From positions 1 to 6,198 of the forward strand of contig JAFAYN010000303.1 of NCBI GenBank assembly GCA_019240375.1: DNA of 6,198 bases. The letters are read 5' to 3'. This DNA is from Gemmatimonadota bacterium. Lineage in GTDB: Bacteria; Gemmatimonadota; Gemmatimonadetes; Longimicrobiales; Longimicrobiaceae. The notes under the pieces are model-generated. The model made no database searches. It was not told where the DNA came from and saw only the letters and a program-made list of their open reading frames with translations. The position numbers were made by a program, and so were the translations under genes. Shown piece after piece: positions 1 through 6,198 of the stretch; position 1 is the first letter of the stretch; every line of letters starts with the position of its first letter.

Positions 1-2
1 AG

Positions 3-2105
3 CTCCAGCAGGCCATGGACGAGAACCTGGACCGCTACCAGCTGGAAAAGCGGTACGTGCACCGGAGCGGCGAGGCGCTCTGGTGCCGGGTGACCGTTTC
101 GGTGATCCGGGACGCCGACGGAACGCCGAAGCTGATGCTGGGGGTGGTGGAGGACATCACCGAGCGGCGGCGCGTCGTGGAGGCGCTGCGCGCCAGCCAG
201 GAGCGCTACCGCGCCCTCTTCGACGGGGGGAACGACGCCGTTTTCGTGTACGAGATCGGGAGCGACGGGCTGCCGACCCCCTTCCGGGAGGTCAATTCCA
301 TCGCCTGCCAGCGCCTGGGATACTCCCGCGAGGAGCTTCTCGGGCTCACCATGTCCGACCTGCACTCGCAGGAGGGGCCCCGGAGGCTGGGCTCCATCAT
401 GGACCGGCTCCAGCGCGAGCGCCGGATCCTGCTGGAGAACGTGCACGTGGCCCGGGACGGCACGCAGATCCCGGTGGAGATCAGCGCACGGCTGATCGAG
501 ATCGACGGCCGCTCCACCGTGATCTCCATCGTGCGGGACATCACCGAGCGGAAGCGGGCCGAGGAGGCGCTGCGGCGGAGCGAGGAGCAGCTCCGGGCGC
601 TGCTGGCGAACATGTGGGACACCATCCAGGTGCTGGACGCGGAGGGGACCCTCCTGTTCGTCAGCCCGTCCGTGAAGCGGAGCCTGGGGTACGACCCGGA
701 CGAGCTGGTGGGGACGACCCTCCTCGCCCTCGTCCACCCGGACGACCAGCCCGTGGCCCGGGAGGTGTGGCGGCGCGCCCGGGAAACCAGTGGCGCGATG
801 GCGGGGATGTTCGAGCTGCGCGTCCGGCACGCGGACGGCTCCTGGCGGGACTACGAGGGCGTCGGGACCAACCTGCTGGAAGACCCGGTGGTGCACGGGG
901 TGGTGATCAACGCCCGCGACGTGACCGAGCGCCGGACGGCCGAGGAGGCGCTGAACGAGAGCCGTCAGCAGCTCCTGCAGGCGCAGAAGATGGACGCGGT
1001 GGGGCGGCTGGCCGGGGGGATCGCCCACGACTTCAACAACATGCTCACCGCCATCCAGGGGTTCGCGGAGCTCCTGGCGCTGGACCTGGGCGAGCGGGAG
1101 CCCGAGCGCGGGTACGTGGAGGAGATCCGCCGGGCGGCGGAGCGGTCGGGCTCCCTCACCCGGCAGCTCCTGGCCTTCAGCCGCCGCCAGGTGCTCCAGC
1201 CCCGGGTGCTGGACCTGAACGGGACGGTGCGGGAGATGGACCGGATGCTGCGGCGCCTGATCGGGGCGGACGTGGAGCTGGTGACGGTGCTGGCGCCGGG
1301 GCTGGGGCCGGTGCTGGCGGATCCGGGGCAGCTGGAGCAGGTGGTCCTCAACCTGGCGGTGAACGCCCGCGAGGCGATGCCCTCCGGCGGGCGGCTGACC
1401 CTGGCGACCGGCGAGCTGCAGGTGGACGAGGCCGAGGTGCGCCGCCTCCCCTTTTTGCGCCCGGGGCGGTACGTGCAACTCCGGGTGAGCGACACGGGGA
1501 CGGGGATGAGCCGCGACGTCCAGGCGCAGGTGTTCGAGCCCTTCTTCACCACCAAGGAGAACGGGACGGGGCTGGGACTGGCGACGGTGTACGGGATCGT
1601 CGCGCAGAGCGGCGGGCACGTGTGGGTGGAGAGCGAGCCGGGGCGGGGGAGCACCTTCCGCATCCTCCTCCCCCGGGTTAACGGCGGGGCGGAGCCGGGC
1701 GCGCGCGAGCCGGCCGCGGCGGGGAGCGCCGACGGCGCGGAGACCGTGCTCCTGGTGGAGGACGAGCCCACGGTGCGCCTCCTGGCGCGCAAGGTCCTGC
1801 AGCGGAGCGGCTACCGCGTGCTGGAGGCGGAGAACGGGGCGGAGGCGATCCGGCTGTTCGGGGAGCACGGGGCCCGGGTGGACCTGGTGCTGACGGACGT
1901 GGTGATGCCGCGGATGGGCGGGGTGGAGCTGGTGGGGCGCCTCACCGCCCAGGTCCCGTCGCTGCGCGTGGTGTACATGTCGGGGTACACCGACGAGGCG
2001 ATCCTGCGCAACGGGGTCCGGGAGCAGGGGAGGGCCTTCCTGCAGAAGCCGTTCAGCCCGGAGACGCTGATCCGCAAGGTCCGCGAGGTGCTGGACGGGG
2101 GGTGA
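3..2105 (+). CDS. Multi-PAS hybrid sensor histidine kinase with C-terminal receiver domain (5' partial)
   Basis: Senses a signal through PAS domains, autophosphorylates on histidine and passes the phosphate to its own receiver domain. The frame is open to the window's left edge, and the first ATG (position 15) falls inside a PAS domain, so the true start is upstream. Numbering from that ATG: the C-terminal part of a PAS/PAC unit at about 1-55, ending EDITERRR; a second PAS at about 60-185 ending RDITERKR; a third at about 190-310 ending RDVTERR. HisKA follows, with phospho-acceptor H338 in GGIAHDFNNML. HATPase_c has an N box with N450 (NLAVNAREAM), a G1 box (VSDTGTGM), an F box (FEPFFTT) and a G2 box (GTGLGLATVYG). 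The receiver, about 575-696, has an acidic cluster E582-D583-E584, phospho-acceptor D628 (LTDVVMP) and K678 (QKPF). All catalytic residues are present. No membrane segment appears in the visible part, so it is probably cytosolic. The signal and partner regulator are unknown. A link to the neighbouring operon is possible but not shown. Confidence 0.95.
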   Translation, partial: LQQAMDENLDRYQLEKRYVHRSGEALWCRVTVSVIRDADGTPKLMLGVVEDITERRRVVEALRASQERYRALFDGGNDAVFVYEIGSDGLPTPFREVNSIACQRLGYSREELLGLTMSDLHSQEGPRRLGSIMDRLQRERRILLENVHVARDGTQIPVEISARLIEIDGRSTVISIVRDITERKRAEEALRRSEEQLRALLANMWDTIQVLDAEGTLLFVSPSVKRSLGYDPDELVGTTLLALVHPDDQPVAREVWRRARETSGAMAGMFELRVRHADGSWRDYEGVGTNLLEDPVVHGVVINARDVTERRTAEEALNESRQQLLQAQKMDAVGRLAGGIAHDFNNMLTAIQGFAELLALDLGEREPERGYVEEIRRAAERSGSLTRQLLAFSRRQVLQPRVLDLNGTVREMDRMLRRLIGADVELVTVLAPGLGPVLADPGQLEQVVLNLAVNAREAMPSGGRLTLATGELQVDEAEVRRLPFLRPGRYVQLRVSDTGTGMSRDVQAQVFEPFFTTKENGTGLGLATVYGIVAQSGGHVWVESEPGRGSTFRILLPRVNGGAEPGAREPAAAGSADGAETVLLVEDEPTVRLLARKVLQRSGYRVLEAENGAEAIRLFGEHGARVDLVLTDVVMPRMGGVELVGRLTAQVPSLRVVYMSGYTDEAILRNGVREQGRAFLQKPFSPETLIRKVREVLDGG

Positions 2106-2129
2106 GCCGGCCCCGCCGCGGGCTCCCCG

Positions 2130-2145
2130 TGGTACGGGCGTTGCT
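2130..2145 (+). promoter_or_regulatory. Sigma-54 (RpoN) -24/-12 promoter candidate upstream of the peptidase-ligase operon
   Basis: The sequence TGGTACGGGCGTTGCT matches the sigma-54 consensus TGGCACG-N4-TTGCW at 11 of 12 defined positions. The invariant GG (2131-2132) and GC (2143-2144) are separated by exactly 10 bases, as RpoN requires. It lies in the gap after the kinase stop and points at the peptidase. The transcript would begin near 2155, leaving a leader of about 85 bases. This also argues against a peptidase start at GTG 2151, which would lie at or before the first transcribed base. A sigma-54 promoter needs an AAA+ activator bound to an upstream site. I see no convincing activator site, and such a site could lie inside the kinase gene. 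Confidence 0.7.
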
Positions 2146-2153
2146 TCAGGGTG

Positions 2154-2187
2154 GAGCGCCCGCGGTGCAGCTGCGCCGCGGGCGCTC
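2154..2187 (+). repeat. Perfect 12-bp inverted repeat (hairpin) at the predicted 5' end of the operon mRNA
   Basis: The left arm GAGCGCCCGCGG (2154-2165) and right arm CCGCGGGCGCTC (2176-2187) are exact reverse complements. The 10-base loop TGCAGCTGCG itself contains the palindrome GCAGCTGC. The stem is almost entirely G-C and would be very stable in RNA. It begins about 10 bases after the -12 element, almost exactly where transcription from the sigma-54 promoter should start, so it would cap the 5' end of the message. It could protect the mRNA, gate translation, be a DNA operator, or terminate readthrough from the kinase. No T-run follows, so a classical intrinsic terminator is unlikely. The structure is seen directly; its role is inferred. 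Confidence 0.75.
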
Positions 2188-2227
2188 GACTGTTTCCGGG
2201 GGCCGCTCCCGGTCCCGCACTTCGCCC

Positions 2228-2234
2228 GGAAGGA
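2228..2234 (+). promoter_or_regulatory. Ribosome binding site of the C39-like peptidase
   Basis: GGAAGGA lies 6 bases before ATG 2241. It decides the start: the alternative in-frame GTG at 2151 has no comparable site, would be translated through the 2154-2187 hairpin, and adds 30 low-complexity residues unlike the family. Confidence 0.75.
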
Positions 2235-2240
2235 CCGTCC

Positions 2241-3056
2241 ATGTCCAACGCCACCGCCGCGTCCCCCCTCGACGACTGGGTCCAGGAGGACCGGGTCCGC
2301 GAGGGGTCGCGGGTCGCCCACGAGCTGCTGGTGCAGCGCTTCGTCCAGCCGGACGACGTGACCTGCGGCCCCACCTGCCTGCGCAAGGTCTACCACTACT
2401 ACGGGCTGGAAGCGGAGCTGGCCGAGGTGGCGGGGGAGATCGACCGCAACGACGACGGGGGGACGCTGGCCGTGTACCTGGGGATCGCCGCGCTCCGGCG
2501 CGGGTTCCGGGCGCGGATCTACTCGTACGACCTGCGCATCTTCGACCCGAGCTGGTTCGAGATCCCGATGGGCGAGCTGGCCGAGAAGATCCACCGGCGC
2601 ATTCCCTTCCTGACCCGCTCCAAGACCATCGCCGCGGCGCGGGCGTACCTGGACTTCGTGGAGCGGGGCGGGGAGATGTGCTTCGACGAGCTGACCCCCG
2701 GGCTCCTCAAGTCGATCCTGGACCGCGACCACCCGGTGCTGGCGGGGCTTTCCGCCACCTACCTGTACCGGATGACGCGCGAGCGGCAGCTCGACGACCT
2801 GGACGTCCTGGTGGACGACGACGTGGGCGGATCTCCCACCGGGCACTTCGTGGTGATCGCCGGCTACGAGCAGTGGGGGCGGCGCTTCTCGCTGCGCGAC
2901 CCCTCGGCGCACGTCCCGCTCTCGGACGACGGGCGGCAGGTGGTGGAGGCGCACCGGCTGATCAACGCCATCCTCCTGGGCGACCTGACGTACGACGCGG
3001 TGCTCCTGGAGATCTGGCCCACGAAAACGGAAAACGAGGAGGGGGAGCGCAGGTGA
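2241..3056 (+). CDS. C39-like cysteine peptidase, cytosolic, coupled to the RimK-GCS2 ligase
   Basis: A 271-residue papain-fold enzyme of the peptidase C39-like type, expected to cleave (or transfer) a peptide or isopeptide bond. The catalytic set can be read directly: Q36 (oxyanion) and C42 in VQPDDVTCGPTCLRKVY, H202 in TGHFVVIAGYE, and D220 in SLRDPSA. The order Q-C-H-D and the spacing fit the family. There is no signal peptide, membrane segment or fused ABC transporter, so unlike bacteriocin-exporter C39 domains it should act in the cytosol. ATG 2241 was chosen for its ribosome binding site and because the upstream frame is junk-like. Its stop TGA (3054-3056) overlaps the GTG start of the ligase gene, so the two are very likely co-translated and work in one pathway. 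Peptidases of this type are recalled as frequent neighbours of RimK-like and GCS2-like ligases. The substrate is unknown: it might trim the ligase product, process a precursor, or edit the tag. Confidence 0.87.
   Translation: MSNATAASPLDDWVQEDRVREGSRVAHELLVQRFVQPDDVTCGPTCLRKVYHYYGLEAELAEVAGEIDRNDDGGTLAVYLGIAALRRGFRARIYSYDLRIFDPSWFEIPMGELAEKIHRRIPFLTRSKTIAAARAYLDFVERGGEMCFDELTPGLLKSILDRDHPVLAGLSATYLYRMTRERQLDDLDVLVDDDVGGSPTGHFVVIAGYEQWGRRFSLRDPSAHVPLSDDGRQVVEAHRLINAILLGDLTYDAVLLEIWPTKTENEEGERR
3037..3042 (+). promoter_or_regulatory. Ribosome binding site of the ligase gene, inside the peptidase coding end
   Basis: AGGAGG, continuing into a G-rich run to 3047, precedes GTG 3053 by 5-10 bases depending on which bases pair with 16S rRNA. 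It supports GTG 3053 as the start of the ligase although the frame is open as far back as 2102. Together with the 4-base GTGA overlap it indicates translational coupling to the peptidase. Confidence 0.7.
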
Positions 3057-5980
3057 GCCGTCGCAGAGTGGTGGTGGTGGTCTCGGAGCGCAGGGCGATC
3101 CCGGGCCTCCCCGCGGAGATGGTGGTGACGGCGGACGAGTACCTGGAGGGGGGCGAGGCGCTCTCCGACCGCCGGCTCACCGTGGTGAACCTGTGCAACT
3201 CGTACCGCTACCGGACCAAGGGGTACTACGTTTCCCTCCTGGCCGACGCGCGGGGGCAGGCGGTGGTCCCCGGCGTGGAGACCATCGAGGGGCTGTCCGA
3301 CGCCTACGGGCTGTTCCGGGCGCTGCACGAGGCCGGGGTCCCCACGGTGGACGTGCAGGAGATGCGCGCCCGGCGCCGGGCCCTCCCCGCCGCCATCTCC
3401 CCCGAGGCGGACGACCGGGACAGCCCCGCGCACGACCCGGCGGCCCCGCTGCTGCGGGTGTCCGGCCGCAACGGGCTGAGCTACCGCCCGGCCACGGGGG
3501 CGGAGGTGGAGGAAACGCTCGCCTACTTCGGGACCAGCGCCGACCCGCGCTTCCGCGCCGCCTCGCTGGCGGTGTACCGGGAGTGGCCCACCCCGGTGCT
3601 CCGCATCCAGTGGGTGCTGGAGGAGGACGAGTGGAAGGTCACCCAGGTGTCCCCCGTCTCTCCCGGGCGGCTGGGCGCGGAGGAGCGCGCCCGCCTGGGC
3701 GAGGCGGCGCGCAACGAGCGGCTGGTGCTCCGGCGCGGCGCCGCGCCCCCCAGCACGGGGAAGCGCGCCTCCATCGCGGTGCTGGTGGAGGAGGGGGATC
3801 CCTTCTCCCCCTCGTCGCCGGAGACCATCGACAAGCTGGAGCGGGTGGCGGCGCGGATGAACGTGTACGTGCACCGCATCGGGCTGGACGACCTGGACAA
3901 GCTGGGGGAGTACGACGCGCTCTTCATCCGGGCGCTGACCGGGGTGAGCACGCCGGCCTTCCAGTTCGCGCTGCGCGCCGAGGCGCTGGACATGCCGGTG
4001 GTGGACGACTCGCAGTCCATCATCCGCTGCAGCAACAAGGTGTTCCTGGAAGAGCTGCTGCGGCGGGAGTGCATCGCCACGCCGCGCACCCTGGTGGTGA
4101 CCTCGCGCACCCCGCCCGAGCAGGTGGCGGAGCTGGGCTTCCCCTTCGTGCTCAAGCTCCCGGACGGCTCCTTTTCGGCGGCGGTGCACCGGGTGTCGTC
4201 GCCCGGGGAGTACCGCGAGCGCGCCGGGGAGATGTTCCGCAGCTCGCCGCTCCTGATCGCCCAGGAGTACCTCCCCACCGACTTCGACTGGCGCGTCACC
4301 GTGCTCGGCGGGGAGCTCCTGTTCGCGGCCCGCTACTACATGGCGCGCGGCCACTGGCAGATCCGCTCGGCCGAGAAGGGGACGGAGCGCTACGGCCGGG
4401 TGGAGGCGGTGGCGCGCGACCAGGCCCCGCGCCCGGTGGTGGAGCTGGCGCTGCGGGCGGCGGCGCTGATCGGGAACGGGCTGTACGGGGTGGACATCAA
4501 GGAGACCCCGGCCGGGCCGGTGGTGATCGAGATCAACGACAACCCCAACCTGGACATCGGGTACGAGGACGCGGCGGACGGCAACGCGGTGTACGAGGAC
4601 GTGCTGCGCTTCTTTTTGCGCCGGGTGGAGGAGGGGGGCGAGGTGGCGAAGCCGGAGCGGAGCGAGCCGGAGATGGCCCCGCTGCGCGCCCCCATCCGCT
4701 CCCGGGGGACGGGCGCCGGGGGAGGACGCTCGCACTACCGCCCCTTCGAGGTGGCGGGGGTGGAGCTGGAGTACGCGGTGGTGGACCGCGACCTGAACAT
4801 CGCCCACCGGGTGGAGGACGCCTTCCGGGAGCTGGCGGGGCGGCGGACCTCGGACGTGGACCTGGGGGCGGTGGCGCTCTCCAACGAGATCGCCGACCAC
4901 GTGTTCGAGGTCAAGACGCAGCTCCCCCCGCGCAGCCTGGTGGAGGCCGAGGCGGTGCTCTGGGAGGGGATCCAGCGCTTCACGGCGGTGCTGCGCGACC
5001 GCTTCGACGCGCGGCTGATGCCCACCGGGATGCACCCCTGGATGGACCCGGCGAAGGCGCGGCTCTGGACCCGCTCCAACGCCCGCACCTACGCCACCTA
5101 CGCCCGGCTCTTCGACGTGAAGTCGCACGGGTGGATGAACGTGCAGAGCAACCACCTGAGCCTCCCCATGGGGCGCGAGGCCGAGGCGGTGGCGATGCTC
5201 AACGCGGCGGCGCTCCTGGTCCCCTACCTCCCGGCGCTGGCCGCCTCGTCGCCGATGTACGACGGCGAGCTGCAGTCCGCGGCCGACGGGCGGCTGGCCC
5301 GGATCCTGGAGCACCAGGCGCGTATCCCCGAGTCGCAGGGGGAGATCGTCCCGGAGTACGTGGAGAGCATGGCGGACTACCGGAAGCGGATCCTGGGGCC
5401 GATGTACGCGGCGCTCGACCGCTTTCCCGACACCGCCCCCATCCGGCACGAGTTCTTCAACGCCCGCGGCGCGGTGTTCAAGGCGTCCAGCAAGCGGATG
5501 GAGGTGCGGGTGCTGGACACGCAGGAGTGCGTGAAGATGGACATGGCGGTGGCGGTGTTCGTCCGCTCGGCGCTGAAGGGGGTGACACAGCGGGTGATGG
5601 CGGGGAAGACGGCCCTCCCGCCGCACGGGGTGCTGGTGTCCGACTTCCGGGCCGCGGTGCGCGACGGGAGCCGGGCGCGGGTGCTGGCGCCGCACCTGTC
5701 CACCGTGGAGCGCGACGGCGAGGGGAGGGCCGACGTGCGCGAGGTGCTGCGCGTGCTGCTGGACGAGGCGCGCCGCAACGTGCGCAGGGACGAGGCCGAC
5801 CACCTGGAACTGGCCGCGAGGGTGATCGAGACGGGGACGCTCTCGGAAAGGATCCGCGCGGAGCTGGACCCCTACGCCGAAGCGGACGACGAGACCTTCA
5901 CCGACGCGGCGCGCCGGATCTACATCGAGCTGATGGACTGCCTGGAGGCCAACGAGCCCTGGAGCCGCCGGGGGCTCTGA
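3053..5980 (+). CDS. Double amidoligase: RLAN-like domain, RimK-type ATP-grasp ligase and GCS2-type glutamate-cysteine-ligase-like domain
   Basis: A 975-residue fusion predicted to form two amide bonds using ATP. Residues 1 to about 230 resemble the domain found before RimK-like ATP-grasps (RLAN), with VVNLCNSYRYRTKGYYVSLL from residue 44. Residues 237 to about 523 are the ATP-grasp: nucleotide-binding lysines K329 (SNKVFLEELL) and K368 (FVLKLPDGSF), QEYLPTDFDWRVTVLGGELL, and Mg-binding D481 (YGVDIKE), E493 and N495 (VIEINDNPNLD). A charged, Gly-rich linker (about 523-560) leads to a GCS2 fold: E571 and E573 (GVELEYAVV), H661 (TGMHPW), H701 (MNVQSNHLSLPMG), AASSPMYDG, RHEFFNARG with H799, and MEVRVLDTQEC (E817, R819). 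The usual GCS2 HxH strand is replaced by NVQSNHL. No signal peptide or membrane segment is present. GTG 3053 is chosen because it overlaps the peptidase stop and has a Shine-Dalgarno site; translation upstream of it in this frame is an out-of-frame shadow of the peptidase. The amino acids joined are unknown, so it should not be called glutathione synthesis. Confidence 0.9.
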   Translation: MSRRRVVVVVSERRAIPGLPAEMVVTADEYLEGGEALSDRRLTVVNLCNSYRYRTKGYYVSLLADARGQAVVPGVETIEGLSDAYGLFRALHEAGVPTVDVQEMRARRRALPAAISPEADDRDSPAHDPAAPLLRVSGRNGLSYRPATGAEVEETLAYFGTSADPRFRAASLAVYREWPTPVLRIQWVLEEDEWKVTQVSPVSPGRLGAEERARLGEAARNERLVLRRGAAPPSTGKRASIAVLVEEGDPFSPSSPETIDKLERVAARMNVYVHRIGLDDLDKLGEYDALFIRALTGVSTPAFQFALRAEALDMPVVDDSQSIIRCSNKVFLEELLRRECIATPRTLVVTSRTPPEQVAELGFPFVLKLPDGSFSAAVHRVSSPGEYRERAGEMFRSSPLLIAQEYLPTDFDWRVTVLGGELLFAARYYMARGHWQIRSAEKGTERYGRVEAVARDQAPRPVVELALRAAALIGNGLYGVDIKETPAGPVVIEINDNPNLDIGYEDAADGNAVYEDVLRFFLRRVEEGGEVAKPERSEPEMAPLRAPIRSRGTGAGGGRSHYRPFEVAGVELEYAVVDRDLNIAHRVEDAFRELAGRRTSDVDLGAVALSNEIADHVFEVKTQLPPRSLVEAEAVLWEGIQRFTAVLRDRFDARLMPTGMHPWMDPAKARLWTRSNARTYATYARLFDVKSHGWMNVQSNHLSLPMGREAEAVAMLNAAALLVPYLPALAASSPMYDGELQSAADGRLARILEHQARIPESQGEIVPEYVESMADYRKRILGPMYAALDRFPDTAPIRHEFFNARGAVFKASSKRMEVRVLDTQECVKMDMAVAVFVRSALKGVTQRVMAGKTALPPHGVLVSDFRAAVRDGSRARVLAPHLSTVERDGEGRADVREVLRVLLDEARRNVRRDEADHLELAARVIETGTLSERIRAELDPYAEADDETFTDAARRIYIELMDCLEANEPWSRRGL

Positions 5981-6061
5981 AGCGCGAGGCAGGGAAGGGC
6001 CGGGCTCCTCCGCTACGGGAGGTGGGGGAGCAGGAACGTCCCGTGTCCGGAATTGAACCCG

Positions 6062-6078
6062 CTGGCACGGCACATGCG
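6062..6078 (+). promoter_or_regulatory. Second sigma-54 (RpoN) -24/-12 promoter candidate, upstream of the last gene
   Basis: CTGGCACGGCACATGCG matches TGGCACG-N4-TTGCW at 10 of 12 positions, with a perfect -24 half and the invariant GG (6064-6065) and GC (6076-6077) exactly 10 bases apart. The -12 half (ATGCG) is weaker than at the first site. It lies in the 132-base gap after the ligase gene and points at the gene starting at 6113. Transcription would begin near 6089, inside the palindrome CCGGATCCGG (6084-6093), with a leader of about 25 bases. The rest of the gap (5981-6061) shows no gene and no clear terminator. Confidence 0.6.
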
Positions 6079-6112
6079 TGGCCCCGGATCCGGACCCGGG
6101 AAAGCTAAGCGC

Positions 6113-6198
6113 ATGTCACTGAGGAACTTCAGAGATTCGGCGGGGAACGAGTGGCGGGTGTGGGACGTGCTCCCCCTGTCCGCCGACCAGGAAGAGCG
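6113..6198 (+). CDS. Unknown protein with FxDSxGxEWxVWDV N-terminus (3' partial)
   Basis: The ATG at 6113 opens a frame that runs off the window after 28 codons, too short for a function. The residues FRDSAGNEWRVWDVLP form an F-x-D-S-x-G-x-E-W-x-V-W-D-V pattern that I recall from short, uncharacterised proteins in Gemmatimonadota; this is memory, not a search. A weak purine-rich ribosome site (GGGAAAG, 6098-6104) lies 8 bases upstream, and a sigma-54-type promoter at 6062-6078 is well placed to transcribe it. It is probably its own transcription unit rather than part of the ligase operon, given the 132-base gap. It lacks the hydrophobic stretch of a signal peptide. Confidence 0.6.
   Translation, partial: MSLRNFRDSAGNEWRVWDVLPLSADQEE

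Noticed and set aside
2097..2128. Bulged stem around the kinase stop codon (GAGCC 2104-2108 with GGCTC 2121-2125)
   Set aside because: Imperfect, with a 12-base loop and no T-run; likely a by-product of GC-rich sequence. It could only be a weak terminator.
2151..2240. In-frame GTG start giving a 301-residue peptidase
   Set aside because: It lies at the predicted transcription start, has no ribosome site, would be translated through the 12-bp hairpin, and adds residues unlike the family.
2102..3052. Upstream extension of the ligase frame that would give a 1292-residue protein
   Set aside because: It runs through the promoter, the hairpin and the whole peptidase gene in another frame, and the translation is Arg/Pro/Gly-rich junk. 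GTG 3053 with its ribosome site and GTGA overlap is the better start.
6004..6031. Possible terminator after the ligase gene (CCTCC 6007-6011 with GGAGG 6018-6022; GCTCC with GGAGC)
   Set aside because: Stems are only 5 bp, the two pairings compete or nest poorly, and no T-run follows. Not enough to call a terminator.
2864..6073. Very long open frame on the minus strand (1069 codons) opposite the ligase gene
   Set aside because: Its translation is rich in His, Arg, Pro and Gly with no domain pattern. It mirrors the G/C-ending codons of a clearly real gene on the + strand, a common effect in GC-rich DNA.
3193..6108. Long alternative + strand frame (971 codons) overlapping the ligase
   Set aside because: Gly/Ala/Arg-rich low-complexity translation in the +1 or +2 frame of a gene with clear motifs; a shadow.
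6035..6110. Possible minus-strand tRNA, because GGGTTCAATTCC resembles a T-arm
   Set aside because: The flanking bases do not form the 5-bp T stem, and no anticodon arm, acceptor stem or CCA end can be built around it.

Overview
The window is very GC-rich, gene-dense DNA with strongly G/C-biased third codon positions. All supported genes are on the + strand. The likely source is a high-GC environmental bacterium. The first residues of the last, truncated gene (FRDSAGNEWRVWDV) resemble short proteins I associate with Gemmatimonadota (Longimicrobium-like). That placement comes from memory and is tentative.

Layout: (1) positions 1-2105 hold the 3' part of a multi-PAS hybrid histidine kinase with HisKA, HATPase_c and a C-terminal receiver; its 5' end lies outside the window. 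(2) Positions 2106-2240 are a 135-bp regulatory gap. It holds a near-consensus sigma-54 (-24/-12) promoter at 2130-2145, a perfect 12-bp inverted repeat at 2154-2187 that would sit at the 5' end of the transcript, and a good ribosome binding site. (3) Positions 2241-3056 encode a 271-residue cytosolic C39-like cysteine peptidase. (4) Positions 3053-5980 encode a 975-residue fusion of a RimK-associated N-terminal (RLAN-like) domain, a RimK-like ATP-grasp ligase and a GCS2-type (glutamate-cysteine ligase-like) amidoligase. It starts on a GTG overlapping the peptidase stop (GTGA). (5) Positions 5981-6112 are a second gap with another sigma-54-type site at 6062-6078. (6) The first 28 codons of a small-domain protein of unknown function start at 6113.

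How the parts may work together: the peptidase and the double ligase form a tight, translationally coupled two-gene operon. Two different amide-bond-forming catalytic modules on one chain, plus a papain-fold peptidase, suggest a pathway that builds, and trims or transfers, a peptide-like metabolite or a peptide tag. Similar combinations of RimK-like, GCS2-like and peptidase genes have been noted by comparative genomics of amidoligases (recalled, not searched). To my knowledge their product is unknown, so this is best seen as an orphan amidoligase system. The most distinctive features here are the fusion of the two ligases and the apparent sigma-54 control of the operon with a strong hairpin at the start of the mRNA.
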